DNA of 64,000 bases from NCBI RefSeq assembly GCF_023856365.1, contig NW_026042787.1, positions 1 to 64,000 on the forward strand, given 5' to 3'. Source of the stretch: Brienomyrus brachyistius (lineage: Eukaryota > Chordata > Actinopteri > Osteoglossiformes > Mormyridae). The notes below the pieces were generated by a model. The model was not told where the DNA came from, made no database searches, and saw nothing but the letters and a program-made list of their open reading frames with translations. Shown here in pieces: positions 44,290 through 58,583 of the stretch. Position numbers and translations under genes: made by a program. The stretch's first letter is position 1, and every line of letters begins with the position of its first letter.

Positions 44290-45598
44290 GTGTTCGAACT
44301 AGCATGGAAAGAGGCTATGGGTAGCTACAAAAAGGCTCTTAGTGCCGCCAAATCATCTAGTATCTATCAGAACTAATTGAAATAAACAAAAATAATCCTA
44401 GATTCCTATTTACTATGGTGTCCAAGCTGACTAATAACCAGACCACTGGTTATTTTCCAGTGACGACTTTATGAAACTTTTTGACCAAAAATATGCTCAA
44501 TTAAACAGAACATTTTGAATATTGAATATTGGTTAACCAGTCAGAACTGATGTACTTAATTTTATCTTCAAATTCATCTACTTGTATGCTAGACCCTGTT
44601 CCATCAAAATTATTCAGCGATGCTCCCAGCATTGATTGAACCGCTACTAGCAATAGTTAAACTAAAACATATAATCATATTACCCCAATTTTATCTTCAC
44701 TGCACTGGCTGCCAGTTAGATTCGTGTTGACTACAAAACACTGCTCTTAACCTATAAAGCTGTAAATGGTCTTGCACCGCAGTATGTGAGTGACCTCATT
44801 TTGCGTTCCGAATCATACACTTAGATGACGAGATGGAGGTATTCTATCCGTACCCAGAATAAAGAACATTACCTTTGGGGGAAGAGCATTTGCTCATAAA
44901 GCACCACAGCTATGGAATAAACTTCCTATTAGTGTTCGGAACTCAGACACAATCTCTGCTTTTAAGTCAGGCTTAAGATGTACCTCTTTCGCCAGTCTTT
45001 TGGATAGTTAAATCTTCTTTTCTAAGGTGAATGGGAAATCTGGAGGTTCATAGTTATTTGAGATTGAAGGGGGAAAGGGGGGATTGGTGCTGTCGTCCTG
45101 CCACTCTCGCCGATCACTTAAGCTGTGGATGGGAGGTGGCTTGACGCCAAAACCTCTGTAAACCTCATGCCTGTGCTTCCTTCCAGTCACTCTTTTAGGC
45201 AGGCTGTCATAAGTTGCTTTAGTCCTGCCGGTTAGGTGTAGGGCAATAACTCTTCTCCATCTTCTCTTTTTCGAGCTGATACCGAGCCGACCACACCGTG
45301 TGAAACCCGCACCTGGACTCCTGGATATAACTACATGAAACCAACTGGGACTTTATAACTATATGAACTCTAATGAATGTCAATGTAAATGCAGTTTCAT
45401 GCTCCTTGGTCGCCCAGAGGAGGATGGGGTCCCCTTCTGAGTCTAGGTTCCACTCAAGGTTTCTTCCTGCTAGAGGGGTTTCCTTGCCACTGTCGCCTCA
45501 GGCTTGCTTGGTGGGTTCTGGCCGGTTAAATGTAAAGTGCTTGTGACAATGCATGTCGTTAAAAGCGCTATATAAATAAAATTGAATTGAATTGAAGT
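44290..45598 (+). pseudogene. L2-like LINE relic, mirror
   Basis: Mirror of 22675-23990, reading in plus sense from the linker through the C-terminal region to the AAAATTGAATTGAATTGAA tail. Confidence 0.78.
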
Positions 45599-47185
45599 GC
45601 TTCCTCAGATTCATTTTTAAATGTTCTCCAGCTAATTTCCACTATGGCCACGAGTTCTAGTATTTTAAATTAATATTGAAATGGTCATTTGGCTGAACAG
45701 CATCCCGACCTGTTAGAATCTTATATACCTGGATCTTCAGCTCAGCGAACTCTCCTCATAAGACATTCCTCTAAGTGCAGGAATCATTCTAGTCATCCTA
45801 CGTTGCAACCTTTTCCAAGGCAGCAATGTCCTTCTGAAGGTATGGTGACCAAACCTGCACACAGGTATTCTAGGTGGGATCTTACAAGGAATTATATAAT
45901 CGTAGCATCACTTCTCTTGACTTACATCTCTAGGTGTGTGGAGTTTAATCCAACATCCTTTTGCCTTTTTTAATGCTTCCCCACACTGGCAAGAGTGGGA
46001 CATGGAAGTATCAACATACACACCGAGATCTTTCTCATAATCAGCTACCTTTATTTCAGTGAAACCCATAAAATATCTGTACTTTACTATATTTTACTAT
46101 ATTTCTGCTCCCTTGCATGGATTACCTTATATTTATCTATGTTAAATTTCATCTGCCACGTATGAGCCCAGTCGCTAATTAAATCCAGATCCTGTTGTAG
46201 CCTCTCTGGACATGAGACATGATCTAACATCAATCAGAAGATACCACACCAGCAGATAATGATTTCTGGAATAGTAAAGTTAAAGGTTGGCTAATAATAC
46301 CCCTCATCTCTTTTAAAACTATAGATAAGATGCCATCAGGGCCTTGCGATTTATTTATTTGAGCTTAGCTAGGCTTTGTACCACATCAGCCTCAGTTATA
46401 CATATATTGGTCATAGACCATCGTTGTATTTGTACTAAATGGTGGTAAGCTATTCTACTGTGAACAGCCATTGTAAAATAATCATTTAAACTCATTTATA
46501 TCAATTTCATTTTCAATTATAAGGCCCTTACTATCCTGCAAATGAGTGATTTTCAGCTTTTAGAGCTCTTTCGGAGTTAAAATATTGGAAGAAACTTTTA
46601 ACGTCATCCTTATAACTGTTATTAACTAAACCTGTAGACTTAGATACTCCTGCTTTATTTTGAAATCATTAGTTAATTTCCATTTGTGGAAGAAAGCCCT
46701 TTTGCTCCTGACTTTATTCTTAATTTTCGTAGTAAACCACCTGTGACATCGCGTGCTGGACGAACAGGCAGGAAGCGAGGAATCAAGGATCCGGGAAACG
46801 GAGAGTCGGGAATGAGGGTTTATTGATGAAAAACAGGTACCAACAGCGAGAGATTTCAATGAACAGGACTGGGGAAACAGACTTGAATGTGGACTAAATA
46901 CACAGGACTACTCAAACTGACAGAAAACAGCTGGTTACAATCGGGGCAGCACACATGGTTAATGAGGGGGGCGTGGCACACACGAGGATCGTACAAGCAG
47001 GTCATGACACCAGCTTGGTTGCAGTTTCCTAGATTTTAGTTTTTCTGGAAACGGGTATGAAGTTCTTTTGCACTTGCAACAATGTGCTTTTAAAAAATTC
47101 CCATGCCTCTTCCACAGTATTGCTATTTAACTCCATCCGATTTACAGTTTCTAGTTTCAGTCTCATACCATTGAATTACCCTTCC
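45599..47185 (-). pseudogene. CR1-like LINE relic, mirror
   Basis: Mirror of 21071-22678. More frameshifted: the C-terminal frame seen in the left arm is broken here. Confidence 0.7.
46742..47009 (-). mobile_element. Solo LTR nested in CR1-like LINE, mirror
   Basis: Mirror of 21227-21491. 3 bp longer, with at least one extra G in a homopolymer. Confidence 0.75.
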
Positions 47186-47461
47186 TAACATTGTATACTT
47201 TTGTGTTTTGGACTTGGTTGAAGACTCAGGCAGCAGGAGTTGCCCCAACGTGGTATGTCCTTATCCATAAGGGGGAGTAAACGTTCTGGTTTTCCCGACC
47301 TTATAGATGAAGGAGTTGGGGGGATGTTGCCAGTGACCTGCCGGATTCCAGGCAGAACAGGCCTCGCTATGCCACAGCCCTTCAGAGACTGGGCCTTCCG
47401 TGCAGAACCTCTGCATCCAAATTAGACCAGTTGTTTAACAAAACCCTAAAATGGGGTTATT

Positions 47462-47830
47462 TTTGACATGGAACGGGACTTTGATTCAACAACCCATTAC
47501 TTAGTTGCGGCAAGTACCCCAATATCAAGTATAGCTGCAAAGAATCTGCCAGAGATTTTCAGAGAAGTTCCCCAGATGCCATGGACTGGACTAAGGTGCG
47601 TCAGATTAAACAGGAGCCTGGTAAATTCTGTGAGCCCCACGCCAAGTGACTGATGGAAACATACTCCAGCTACAGTGAGATGGACCCTCCAGCGGACCGA
47701 GAGTGGGATTCCCTCTGGGAGCGACAACTCGTGCAGTTGCTGGTGGATGAGCTGCAAACAGACATCAAGAAGGACTTCCAAACCTCACAATCATTTACCA
47801 AACCACTTCAGGTTAACTTGTAAAGATGTA
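47462..47830 (+). pseudogene. Possible gag-like scrap, mirror
   Basis: Mirror of 20400-20775, with the same internal stop. Confidence 0.3.
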
Positions 47831-48479
47831 GGTATTGGAGTATTCACACATTCATTTGCAGTGTCCACCTCCTGTCCGGTAAATTTGGCAGGACAAAATT
47901 TTGAATAACCTATAGGCCAGACTCATGAATGCGGCTGAACGAGTAAAGGTAGAACAGGTGGCCAATCCTGTTATACAGTCCTAGTAGATTGAGAACCACC
48001 TGATTGCAACTGTAGTTGGAATCAAGGGCTGAGCAGCATGGTGGCCTGGGGGACAATTATGAAAACACAGACCCACTGATATCCTTAAAACCCACAATCA
48101 AAAGAGGAGTCAGGATGGCCAGTGACATGTGCTGGCTAAATGGGGACAACAAAGAGAGAACAGAACAAGGCAGGGAGGGATTCTGACACAGGTGCCATGC
48201 TACTTTGTTTAAATATGCTGTAATGTTTTAGTGCAAGCCTTAGACAATGGAATCTCTGAATGACGCCGCAGTCTGGCTCTTTCTGAAGGTCCTATACTGT
48301 AACCGTCCTGAGAAGTTGTTTGCATGCACTTGCTGCCTTGACACTTGTTGATGTGCGTGTGCCCTGCTCGAGCAGTAAAGGGGAGATCACATGCAGAGCT
48401 GATTTTCTGTAGTTCCTTAGAATAAAAATAGAATATTCTCTTCAAATAGGAACACATGCTGCGTTTGATTATTTCACTC
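47831..48479. other. No gene recognised
   Basis: Mirror of 19766-20399. Confidence 0.4.
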
Positions 48480-48575
48480 CAACTCGGACAAAAAACGTCA
48501 CGAAAAACATCACTTCCCATTAGAAACGCCTCTTTTATGACGTTAATGTCTGACAGAATCTTCTTGTCCGAGTTG
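48480..48575. repeat. Short element with 12-bp inverted ends, mirror
   Basis: Mirror of 19671-19765, inverted ends intact. Confidence 0.5.
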
Positions 48576-48676
48576 CCCCTGTGACGTAATTTCAACATGG
48601 CGGCTTACACACACTCAACATTAATTCTATTTTACAAATCCTTAAAAATGTTTATTTTGTTAAATTTATTATTATC

Positions 48677-49033
48677 CCATCCATCCATTTTCCAAACTGC
48701 TTATCCTACTGGGTCACGGGGGGTCCGGAGCCTATCCCGGAAGCAATGGGCACGAGGCTGGGAACAACCCAGGATGGGGGGCCAGCCCATCGCAGGGGCA
48801 CACTCACACACACCATGCACTCTCACATGCATTCCTACGGGCAATTTAGCAAGTCCAATTAGCCTCAGCATGTTTTTGGACTGTGGGGGGGAACCGGAGT
48901 ACCCGGAGGAAACCCCACGACGACATGGGGAGAACATGCAAACTCCACACACATGTGACCCAGGCGGAGATTTGAACCTGGGTCCCAGAGGTGTGAGGCA
49001 ACAGTGCTAACCAGTGCACGACCATACCGCCCA
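48677..49033 (-). mobile_element. tRNA-derived SINE, mirror
   Basis: Mirror of 19213-19573. Confidence 0.87.
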
Positions 49034-50054
49034 TTTATTATTATTATTATTTATAATTATTAGTAATTATTAATGTAATTGCACGTGTTCGATTTAGAGA
49101 ATACCATATTGTGACCGTAAACAGTATCCCTAACATGCAATATCAGATTTTTACCAGACTTGTTAGTGTTTTTGGTTTGTTTGTAGTTTGTTTGATCTCG
49201 AAAAAAGAATATCGCTATGAATGTACTAAAATACTTTATAAAGCTTTTAATGTGGTTTGACTAGTTCCTGTTTCTTGTTTATTTGTCTGAAATAATAATC
49301 TTACTCCATAACTGCTAAAATATAAAGCAACAACACAGCAGCGTATTCATGGAGGCAGCCATGTTTGTTCCGAGTTGTGCTAGCTTGAACGGGAGATTGT
49401 TGGATGTGATGTCACCCAATTTGGAATTTCCAAGTTCCGAGAGAAAAACGAACGCACCACAAGACTCTGGCTGGAAATTTCTACAATAGAGCCATTTAGT
49501 TATTTCTAGAAAAATATTTAGAGCCAATGACCTGATGTCATTGTAACACAGGTCACTGTCCGTGGTGCTGAATTCTCTACTTGCTAGGGCTGGTGCTGAA
49601 TGAATATGACAGCTGGCCAACATGTCTCGTGTGCTTCCACTGACTGGCACCCAGACATATAATGACTTTTAACAATGAGGAGGGAAACGTCCAGACAGGA
49701 AATTAGTCAACAGTAATTAGTAATCACATATAGTTCTCATTTATCATGATGTAAAATTCAAAAACCTTTTTTTTATTATTAAGGGATAAATGTAATTGAG
49801 TTTTAATGTATCCTTTCCGCTCTTAAAATCGCAAATTATTTCTGACTATTAATCTGCACATTTTAATAATTTCATTAATATTACCTAATTGGTTTGTCTT
49901 TTTTATTAAATTTTAAAACTAGCTGTACAATTGTTGATGTTGTTGCTGTTCTGAATGTCATTGGCCTGTTGCCTTACGTCTGTCTAAACATGAGTGAGGG
50001 GATGGATGCACTATTCTATGGGGGCCTCTGTAGAGAATAAATGATCCTAATTTT
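49034..50054. other. No gene
   Basis: Mirror of 18181-19212. AT-rich. Confidence 0.4.
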
Positions 50055-51130
50055 ATATTGAGAGAGATGGTTAATTCCTTTTTAATCCATACTGCGTTCA
50101 GAGCCCCTGTCTGCTGCCGTTGATCACTGCTGCATATCATCCCCAAACCAATGGCCTGGATGAGAAAACGAATGATGACATAAAATGGTAAGTCTGTTTT
50201 TGAGGTTGTTTTAGAACTGTGTGAGACAGGCTCTATTCTTTTAACATTACATCAGGAATTACTGATATTATTGACAATCAATCCCTTAATATACAGTATC
50301 TCACAAAAGTGAGTACACCCCACACATTTTTGTAAATATTTTATTATATCTTTTCAAGGGACAACGTTAAAGATATGAAACTCTGATAGAATGTAAAGTA
50401 ATCAGTGTACAGCTTGTATAATGGTGTAAATTTGATGTCCCCCTCAAAATAACTCAACACACAGCCATTAATGTCTGAACTGCTGGCAACAAAAGTGAGA
50501 TTAAAAATGATTTGTGGCAAGATCGGATCATGTGTGTTGAAGAGTTTCTTATGACTGACAAGTAGTTATTTAAAAACATATCTTGAAACAGCAAATTACA
50601 TTGTTCTTAATGCTTTTAGAAAATGACTCTTTATAATGATCTGTGAATAATAATAATTTGCTATGAATGTTTTTCACTTCAGCTTTCCACAATTATTCTT
50701 CCCGATGAGAAAAGCTACGGCACGTTTTTTGATGAAAAAAATAAAGTAGTTGAGACAATAAGCAACAACAGCTGAAAACATCTCCTAGTAACAGGAAAAA
50801 CAGAAGCAGGCATGTGGTAAACGAATACAAAAGAGGTACCAAAACACAGTTTATCATGTTGGAGATGAGGCGCTTCTGTTCAACATGAGGAAGCGGGGGA
50901 CGGAAAGGAGGAAGAACGGAACCGGATTTTACCGGGACCTTATGTCATCCAGGCAATATGTGGCAAGCTGGTTACACTGTCTAATTCTGAAGGGGCAACT
51001 TTAAAGAACAAATACAATGTAAACCACATACAGAAGGAGCCAAACTGATGGTCCCAAGTCAGGAATCACACAAGGTGCCAGAAGAGTATAAGACCAGTAA
51101 ACCTCCCTCTAGCGCAGAGCTTCTGACAAT
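50055..51130 (+). pseudogene. Gypsy-type integrase relic, mirror
   Basis: Mirror of 17128-18180. Plus-sense YHPQTNGL near 50130-50155 and the integrase C-terminal-like domain near 50780-51010, separated by the Tc1-like scrap. Confidence 0.6.
50292..50499 (+). mobile_element. Tc1-like terminal fragment, mirror
   Basis: Mirror of 17758-17962, starting TACAGTATCTCACAAAAGTG. Confidence 0.8.
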
Positions 51131-51136
51131 CGAGAA

Positions 51137-52105
51137 GGATGCTGACAGTTGAAAAAAAACTCATGTCTGTGTGTTATGAAAGAATATCATAAATGTTTCC
51201 GAAAGGGGATGACTCATTTGGTAATTATTTACGGCTTATGTTATGGCTGCCAATTTACAGTCTTTACTGAAGTCTGACTTCTTTTGAGTCACCTTTAATA
51301 TAGATTGGACACTCTCTATGCAATGTGCAATACTTACATAGATGGTAAATGTTTACCTGCTTGCACAGATGGATGATTAGGTAATTAGTGTAAGTGTGTG
51401 TGTGTGTTCAATCGCATGTATGTCCAAGGTCCATAGTAAATAATATACACTGATCAAGAGATGCCCGAAAGTGGATAAAAGAGGGACATTAGTGGGTGTA
51501 TCACTTAGTGTAACGCGTGCAGGAAAATGAGCAGGACTGCAAGCCATATAATGACCCTTGTCTAGCTCTTAATACAGTATGCATACAGTGATGTATCTAC
51601 AATGGACAGCTACTATGAGCAGATAGCACAGTACAGGTGCTTATAAGATCTGTATGCTATTTCCATCCATCCATCCATTGTCCAAACCGCTTATCCTACT
51701 GGGTCGTGGGGGGTCTGGAGCCTATCCCGGAAGCAATGGGGCACGAGGCAGGGAACAACCCAGGATGGGGAGCCAGCCCATCACAGGGCACACTCACACA
51801 CTATTCACTCATACATGCATACCTACGGGCAATTTAGTAACTCCAGTTAGCCTCCAGCATCCATCCATCCATCCATTGTCCAAACCGCTTATCCTACTGG
51901 GTCACAGGGGGTCCGGAGTCTATCCCGGAATCAATGGGCACGAGGCAGGGAAGAACCCAGGATGGGGGGCCAGCCCATCACAAGCTCACACTCACACACC
52001 ATTCACTCACACATGCACACCTACGGGCAATTCAGCAACTCCAATTAGCCTCAGCATGTTTTTGGACTGTGGGGGGAAACCGGAGTACCCCGGAGGAAAC
52101 CCCAC
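51137..52105 (+). repeat. Inner inverted repeat, right-arm left member
   Basis: Mirror of 16159-17120. It pairs with 53233-53960. Confidence 0.85.
51655..51858 (-). mobile_element. SINE 3' half, mirror
   Basis: Mirror of 16398-16592. Confidence 0.75.
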
Positions 52106-52220
52106 GACGACACGGGGAGAACATGCAAACTCCACACCCCTGTGACCCAGGCAGAGACTCGAACCCGGGTCCCAGAGGTGTGAGGCAACAGTGCTAACCA
52201 CTGCACCACCATGCCGCCCC
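51859..52220 (-). mobile_element. tRNA-derived SINE, mirror
   Basis: Mirror of 16038-16397. Confidence 0.87.
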
Positions 52221-53232
52221 CTGTATGCTATTTCATTCTATAAAAAGAAACTTACTGTACTGTACAATAAAGTATTTCACCACTGCTTCTTCCTCAGCTC
52301 CCACTGTTTGCTAGCACATGCATCTTTTGATTTCTTAGTGCAATCTGTGCTTTATTTTTTTTTTTGTGAAATGTAAGTGCAGTATCTGTTTATTAAGTGC
52401 TGTGGTTTAATATGTACATTATTATTTCAGTACTGTGTATACTGTCCTTAATGTCTTGCCTCTCTCGTATAACTTGAGATACGCCCAAATTGACTTGCAA
52501 CAAGTGGTCCTGGTTCCAAATGCGGAAGGCGATGGATACCTGTATTTTATATGCTGTAGTGTGCTGGGTGTCAGACATTGCAATGCACCTTGCTTTGATC
52601 TTGACCTGTTAGATCAGAGGGAGGTAATCTTATCCAGAAAGGGCCACTGTGTATGATGGTTTTCACTGCAACTCTCTGAACAGCGAACCTAACAGTTATC
52701 CCAATACCTTGATCTTGCTAGCATATTTAAATGTGTACCTATTCAGGAATAGAGTGGTGAAGGCATTCAGAGGAGGACTGATGATTATCAGAGGGAACAA
52801 AGGGGCTGGGTACTTGTCAGTATCCAGTAGAACCACCAGACTCCTACACTGAATGGTTTCTGGATGTGGCACAGACGTTAATCCCTCTGTATTAGGGGAT
52901 CCGTCTCCAGTTTGTACTCTTCTAGTTAATAGGTAGATTATCAGGCAGTTTTTCACCCTAGTCCAGTACTCATTGACAGCCTAATACACCGTGTTTCAGT
53001 TTGTCTTGATAGTCAATACATGTCACAGGATGTACATTACTCTGATGGGCAGGCCCTCTTACATATGATGGAAATTGCAATACCTACTTTTGGCCACGAG
53101 ATGGCAGCAAGAAAATAGAAAAATTATTTTCCCACGGTCTACTAGCAGCTTTTAGATGTTAATTCTTCATAAAAATAATTTGACTTGATCCAATGTATTT
53201 TTAATACAAACAATTACCACACAAAGCTGCTA
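52221..53232. other. No gene; spacer of inner inverted repeat
   Basis: Mirror of 15030-16037. Confidence 0.45.
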
Positions 53233-53458
53233 GTTTCCTCCGGTTTCCCCCCACAGTCCAAAAACATGCTGAGGCTAATTGGAGTAGCTAAATTTACCGT
53301 AGGTGTGCATGTGTGAGTGAATGGTGTGTGAGTGTGAGCTGTGATGGGCTGGCCCCCCATCCTGGGTTCTTCCCTGCCTCGTGCCCATTGATTCCGGGAT
53401 AGACTCCGGACCCCCTGTGACCCAGTAGGATAAGCGGTTTGGACAATGGATGGATGGA
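53233..53458 (+). mobile_element. SINE, 5'-truncated, mirror
   Basis: Mirror of 14806-15029. Confidence 0.8.
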
Positions 53459-53960
53459 AATAGCATACAGATTAAGCACATCACTGTATGCATACTGTAT
53501 TAAGAGCTAGATAAGGACAGTGGGTCATTATTATGGCTTGCAGTCTCTGCTCATTTTCCTGGCACCCGTTTACACTAAGTGATACACCCACTAATGTCCT
53601 CTTTCATCCACTTTCAGGCATCTCTTGATCAGTGGTATATTACTTACTATGGACCTAGGACATACATGCGATTGGACACACACACACACACACACACACT
53701 TACACTAATTACCTAATCAACCATCTGTGCAAGCAAGTAAACATGTACCATCTATATAAGTATTGTACATAGCATAGAGAGTTGTCCAATCTATATTAAA
53801 GGTGACTCGAAAGAAGTCAGACTTTAGTAAAGACTGTAAATTTCTCAGCCATAACATAAGCCGTAAATAATTACCAAATGAGTCATCCCCTTTCGGAAAC
53901 ATTTATTGATATTCTTTCATAAACACACAGACATGAGTTTTTTTCCAACTGTCAGCATCC
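53233..53960 (-). repeat. Inner inverted repeat, right-arm right member
   Basis: Mirror of 14264-15029. Includes a (CA)n run at about 53677-53699. Confidence 0.85.
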
Positions 53961-54549
53961 GATCCAAACGGGATTCCCATTTCCCTTTCTGTGGGATCCA
54001 ACAGAACACGGCCTGACCATCAGTCAACATGTCTTCAACCATGCAGGACAGGACCCAGTCCAGGCCAAACCTCACGGTGCTGGGTGTTAATAAAAAAAAT
54101 GTAAGGAACATGCAGCTGCAGCTCACACCACAAACACAGTCCACAGCATCCAGAAAAAGGTCAGGCCTTTTTCTTCTTTAGCTGACTCCGCCCCAGACCT
54201 CGCCCCCTTTCTGGGCGCCACGCACTATGCCTTTGAACTGGCCCTGCAGCTTGGCCCGTTTCCTGTTTCCCAATGCAAGTCATAAGATTCCACCCGTAAA
54301 TGATATTTTGAATCGGAACGATATTTATTACTATTGTTTTAGATTAAATATATACCGGTTTAATGATTGAATATAACTTGATATTGTTGTTTGTGTTGTT
54401 TAGTTTGAGGTTCTAGTTTCTGTCTTTATCCGCTTTCGTTTCAGTAGGCAGCTGGTTCATCCCAGGCTCAGGGTCTCTCTGCTCTTCATCAAACCCACAC
54501 CCCCAGTTTGGGAGCACCCTCTCCCTCTCCTCCCCCCACGGCTGTGACT

Positions 54550-54572
54550 GTTACTCCTCCTTGAGGAGTAAC
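54550..54572. repeat. Short perfect hairpin, mirror
   Basis: Mirror of 13658-13680 in a pyrimidine-rich strand. Confidence 0.6.
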
Positions 54573-55431
54573 TGCTCCGCCCCCTATCCCAGCCCCTATA
54601 CCCACAGGAGTGCATCACCCAGTGAGCCGCCGCCCTGCCTGTCCCCTCACACAAGCACACACTGAAAATCATGTCCTAAGCTCTCTGTGTGGGTCACCAC
54701 GATAGTACAGCACACCGACGATTACCCTCTGACTGAATCAGAATCAGCTTTATTTGGCCAAGTATGTTCACACATATTGGGAATAGTTAGACATTTAATC
54801 AAAATAATTAAGACAAGACATAAACATACAGTTCTGTTGATATGCGACGCATATAACCTCTGCATTCACAGCACTGCTTCAGTTATCGAAGAGCAAATTT
54901 CCAAAACTCACTCAGCTCCGATAACCTAAAGTAATAAGTCATAATCCTCTTCATACGTTTGGCAGTAATGGGAATGAAATCTCACTCAGTGTTTATGTAA
55001 TGGGAGCAATGGAATTCGTGAAATTTCCAAAGTCCACAGAAATATTTAGAAAAACATTCCTGCAGACTGAGTTTTTGATATTTGCTTTTCAATTAACACA
55101 ATTTTCTTCAGTCTGAGGTTTAACAGAATTCAGCCATATGCTGTTCAAAAAAACTACACAGAACAAAAACAGAATGGACTTTACATCTGTCTGAAAGGAA
55201 AGTTGACACAGGCTGCAGCAGTGAACAAATCAATCAATGTATTAAAGTTAGGCATTAAGTAACTGGAGGCAGTATATACATACCATGATAACATGCCTTT
55301 TCTGTATTGACCATATTAAGGACGCTGTAACACTGCCCACCCACATACCTGCTTCATTTATTGTTTTATACTTGCAGCTGCTTATTCAGTACAGCTCGTC
55401 TACCTGTCTGTCCATGTTGCCCTCCCATGAC
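54573..55431. other. No gene
   Basis: Mirror of 12802-13657, with the isolated AATCAGCTTTATTTGG motif at about 54742. Confidence 0.4.
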
Positions 55432-55984
55432 AACTGGTCCAGCCTACAGGTGCCGTCCCATTCCGGCATGTTACCCATGAGTCATAGCGGCACCTCCGGG
55501 AGCAGCTCCAGGTGAGCCCGTGCCTCCCCTCCGCCCACCTGTCCCCATGCTGAGTCTCGGGCCCCCGTCTTCCCTCTTTGTTCTCGCCTATACCCACATC
55601 CTGGCCTGTGTCTGCATCGTCTCACCTCGTTAACAGGACTTTCGCCTTCTTCTGTCCTGATCCATTCAGGGCCCATCATTCTGGGACATGCTTTGATTTA
55701 TTTCGCCATAGTTACTCTTTGTTTTCCTTTGTACTTTGCACTCTACAAGTAAAATGAATAAAAAATAGGCATTATTTTGATATTGTTTTAGTACAGTGAC
55801 ACTAGTATATTTGTTGTTGTTTCAGGCCAACACTGCATTGCTGATTTAACGTCTTTCCTTAATCTCCACCCCATTGCTCACACACAGCCAGTATCCCAGT
55901 TTGTGGTCAATGAGCTCCTCCTCACTCACCCCAGTCTCCTAGTCCAGTGGAATGTCCAACAGCTTGGGCTCGTCAGTTCCTGCG

Positions 55985-56262
55985 TGTCATGCCCCGGCTC
56001 GTCCGCTCCTCCTGTGTGCCACGCCCCCCTGATTACCCACGTGTTTTCTCCCGATTTGTACCCAGCTGTATCTAGTTAATTTGCTCAGTCCTGTGTATTT
56101 CAGTCCGTGTCTTACCTGAGTCCAGTGTCTGTCATTGATGTTTGTATGCGTGAGATGTTTCCCCGTCCGCGCTTCCTAATTAAACTCCCGTTTTTGCTGT
56201 CCGCTTGCTCCTTGCACGCCTTGCCCGCACGATCGCCTGCCTGCTTGTACCCGATCGTGACA
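55985..56262 (+). mobile_element. Solo LTR, module copy 3
   Basis: 278 bp, CTGCG target duplication on both sides. Several one-base differences from 548-824. Confidence 0.85.
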
Positions 56263-56618
56263 CTGCGCAGCTCTACAACTCATTACCCAGGGCTCTCGCA
56301 CCCGGCCACAGTGCCCCTCTCAGGCTCCCCGCTGTATGACAGCACTGCCCCATCGGAAGTTCATGAAGCCTCACAGTACGACGCCTCTCCCCACGCGCGC
56401 TTAGCCACCACCGCGGACTCCATCACTACCTCCTTCCCTGTAGGGCGGCGCACTTGCATTATTATTACAGTTTCTACTGTCACTTCTGTTGCTTTTCCTG
56501 GTGCTGGACTTTTGACAGATAAATACATTATTTGTTGCATTCAGTGACAAAAGATTGGTCTGTTTAACACCCTCAGTCTCCACCCTATGAGCCCCTTGTT
56601 GGCGGCAGAATCAGGAAG

Positions 56619-56813
56619 ATGTCGGAGAAAGCAGAGGTAAAAGTGAATAGTCACCTCGACAATAATGTGGAAACCGCTAATGGTGATCATGCCTGTGTGG
56701 GTGAAAATGGATCACCACAGTATAAGCGGATGATGATTATAGACGATTTTTTCCCTTTTTCTTATGTCTGTTTACCATCTAATAGGCATTTTTTTTCTTT
56801 GGGATGCGTCTAG
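56619..56813 (+). other. Exon-like short frame, unassigned
   Basis: A 64-codon frame beginning MSEKAEVKVNSHLDNNVETA. The same region in copies 1 and 2 has a one-base difference that breaks it. It is not recognised, and may be a transposon exon or chance. Confidence 0.25.
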
Positions 56814-57749
56814 GTCAGATACGACCAAAATATTTTTCTCATTTCAGAAGTGAACAAAAATATTGCTCTCAGATTCTGTTCAGTTGTAGTTTTTTAAAAT
56901 AATGTACCTTGATTTGTGTTTGTTTAAAATGCCATTACCTGTTGCTTACTGGCCGCTGAAAATGTCTGCCCAGCTAAATTTCTTGGTTTAAAAATCTGGC
57001 CCAACTACTTTCCAGAACCTGGACTAGCCCTACTGAATCATACACTAATGTTATTCTGTTATGTGGGCTGTTGTGATAGGGAGATTTGCTGGATGCTGCA
57101 CGACGGGTGGTGTCCCTGCTGCAGAATGCCCTGTCTGAAGCAGCACCTAGAGACAGTGAGGGTTGTTGTTATCACCTTAATATTGTATATACGCAATCTG
57201 TTATTTCTTAACTAATATAATTGTAAGGTATTCTTCTAATATATTGTGCACAGCCAACAAAAAAAGAGAAAAATGCAAAACCAAAGGAAGGCTTTCTTTT
57301 CTCTTAAAAGTCTTTTTTCTAAACCAACTGAGAGTCAGTTAGAGGGGTGTTCATTATTCAGTATTGTTGCTGGCATTTCTGAAAATGTGCCAATTTTAGT
57401 CAAGTGGCTACTTTTCAAATGCAGTCCCTGGCCAAGATGAAGAAAGTTCATGAAGACTACAATGATAATATTAAGCACTGACATAACAAACAACATTTTT
57501 TACATGCAAAATATACAGGAATATAGCACTGCAAACAGGCTAGGATAGACAAATAACCAAATACACTTGCATAGCCTGACCACTTTAGACCCCAGATTAG
57601 AAAATTGGTGAATGAGCATATATGTTTTTCCAAGTTTTGTTTTGCTTTCAAGTTCTCACAAATAAAAAAAAAAAAAAGATTTTCCCACTTATAGCCAGAT
57701 CCAGTTTCTGTGGGGGGCGGGGGGGGGGGTGACAATTTGTAGTAATAAC

Positions 57750-58583
57750 TATTTCCTGCTGAAAACCACTGGTAAACTATCCACATGTCTCTGAATATCT
57801 GTGAGTCCCGAGACCTCCATGACAGATAGATATAAGTTGCTAGTGTTGATCGGCAGGAAATCTTCTCCAAAGCCCCACCACCACACTCACACCAATCCAC
57901 CCAGGGTTTACTCCAAATAAATTTGCTGGTAATACAAACCGGATCAACTTGTGGTTTGTGTCCACGTGTACTAGAGACAAAGGCCCTGGTACATTCTGCG
58001 TACAACACAGCCAAGACTTGACAACCTTTATATGATGCGCATGGAATCAACCCTATGCATGGAGGCTGCAACTCTTCTCCACCGATACCCTGTAGCCCAT
58101 TGACTGCAGCCTGCATTGGACTATCCTGTAGCCTGCATTTGGTAGATCATTCTTGACAGAAGAAACCAAATTGTCAAGTTCCCTAACACAGAGCTCATAC
58201 TCTTTTATTCTTCTTAAGATTGTTTCTTCTTGAAACACCCATCAGTGTGGCTATGCAAGGCACAGGAAGTTGAGTATGGAGCATTTCTTTCAAACATTGT
58301 TCTTCAATCAAAATCTTGGGTCGTCTATTGGTGGCAGCGACTTCCTGTGTGGACACATGGGGCTGACGTTCCAGATGTGCCCTCACAAGGTCAAAGAGCT
58401 CTTGCAAAGCCAGGGTGATAGCAGAGGTACTTCAATGTGATTAGACAGGGCCTGCAGAAGATACAGCTCCTGATGACAAAGGAACTCCAGGTAATCCAAA
58501 TTTAGTGGAGTCGCGCTGAATCCTATTTCTATTTTATGCAGAAGACTTTCGAGAAGGTGGTATCTGAGCTGTTCACAGAACAA
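57750..58583 (-). pseudogene. Integrase-core (DDE) protein relic, copy 3
   Basis: Same gene relic as 2300-3131, but broken into at least four frames by extra one-base indels (58383-58583, 58195-58407, 58053-58238, 57457-58116). One of these keeps the NAGYRIVQCRLQSMGYRV stretch in frame, where copies 1 and 2 are shifted. Confidence 0.65.
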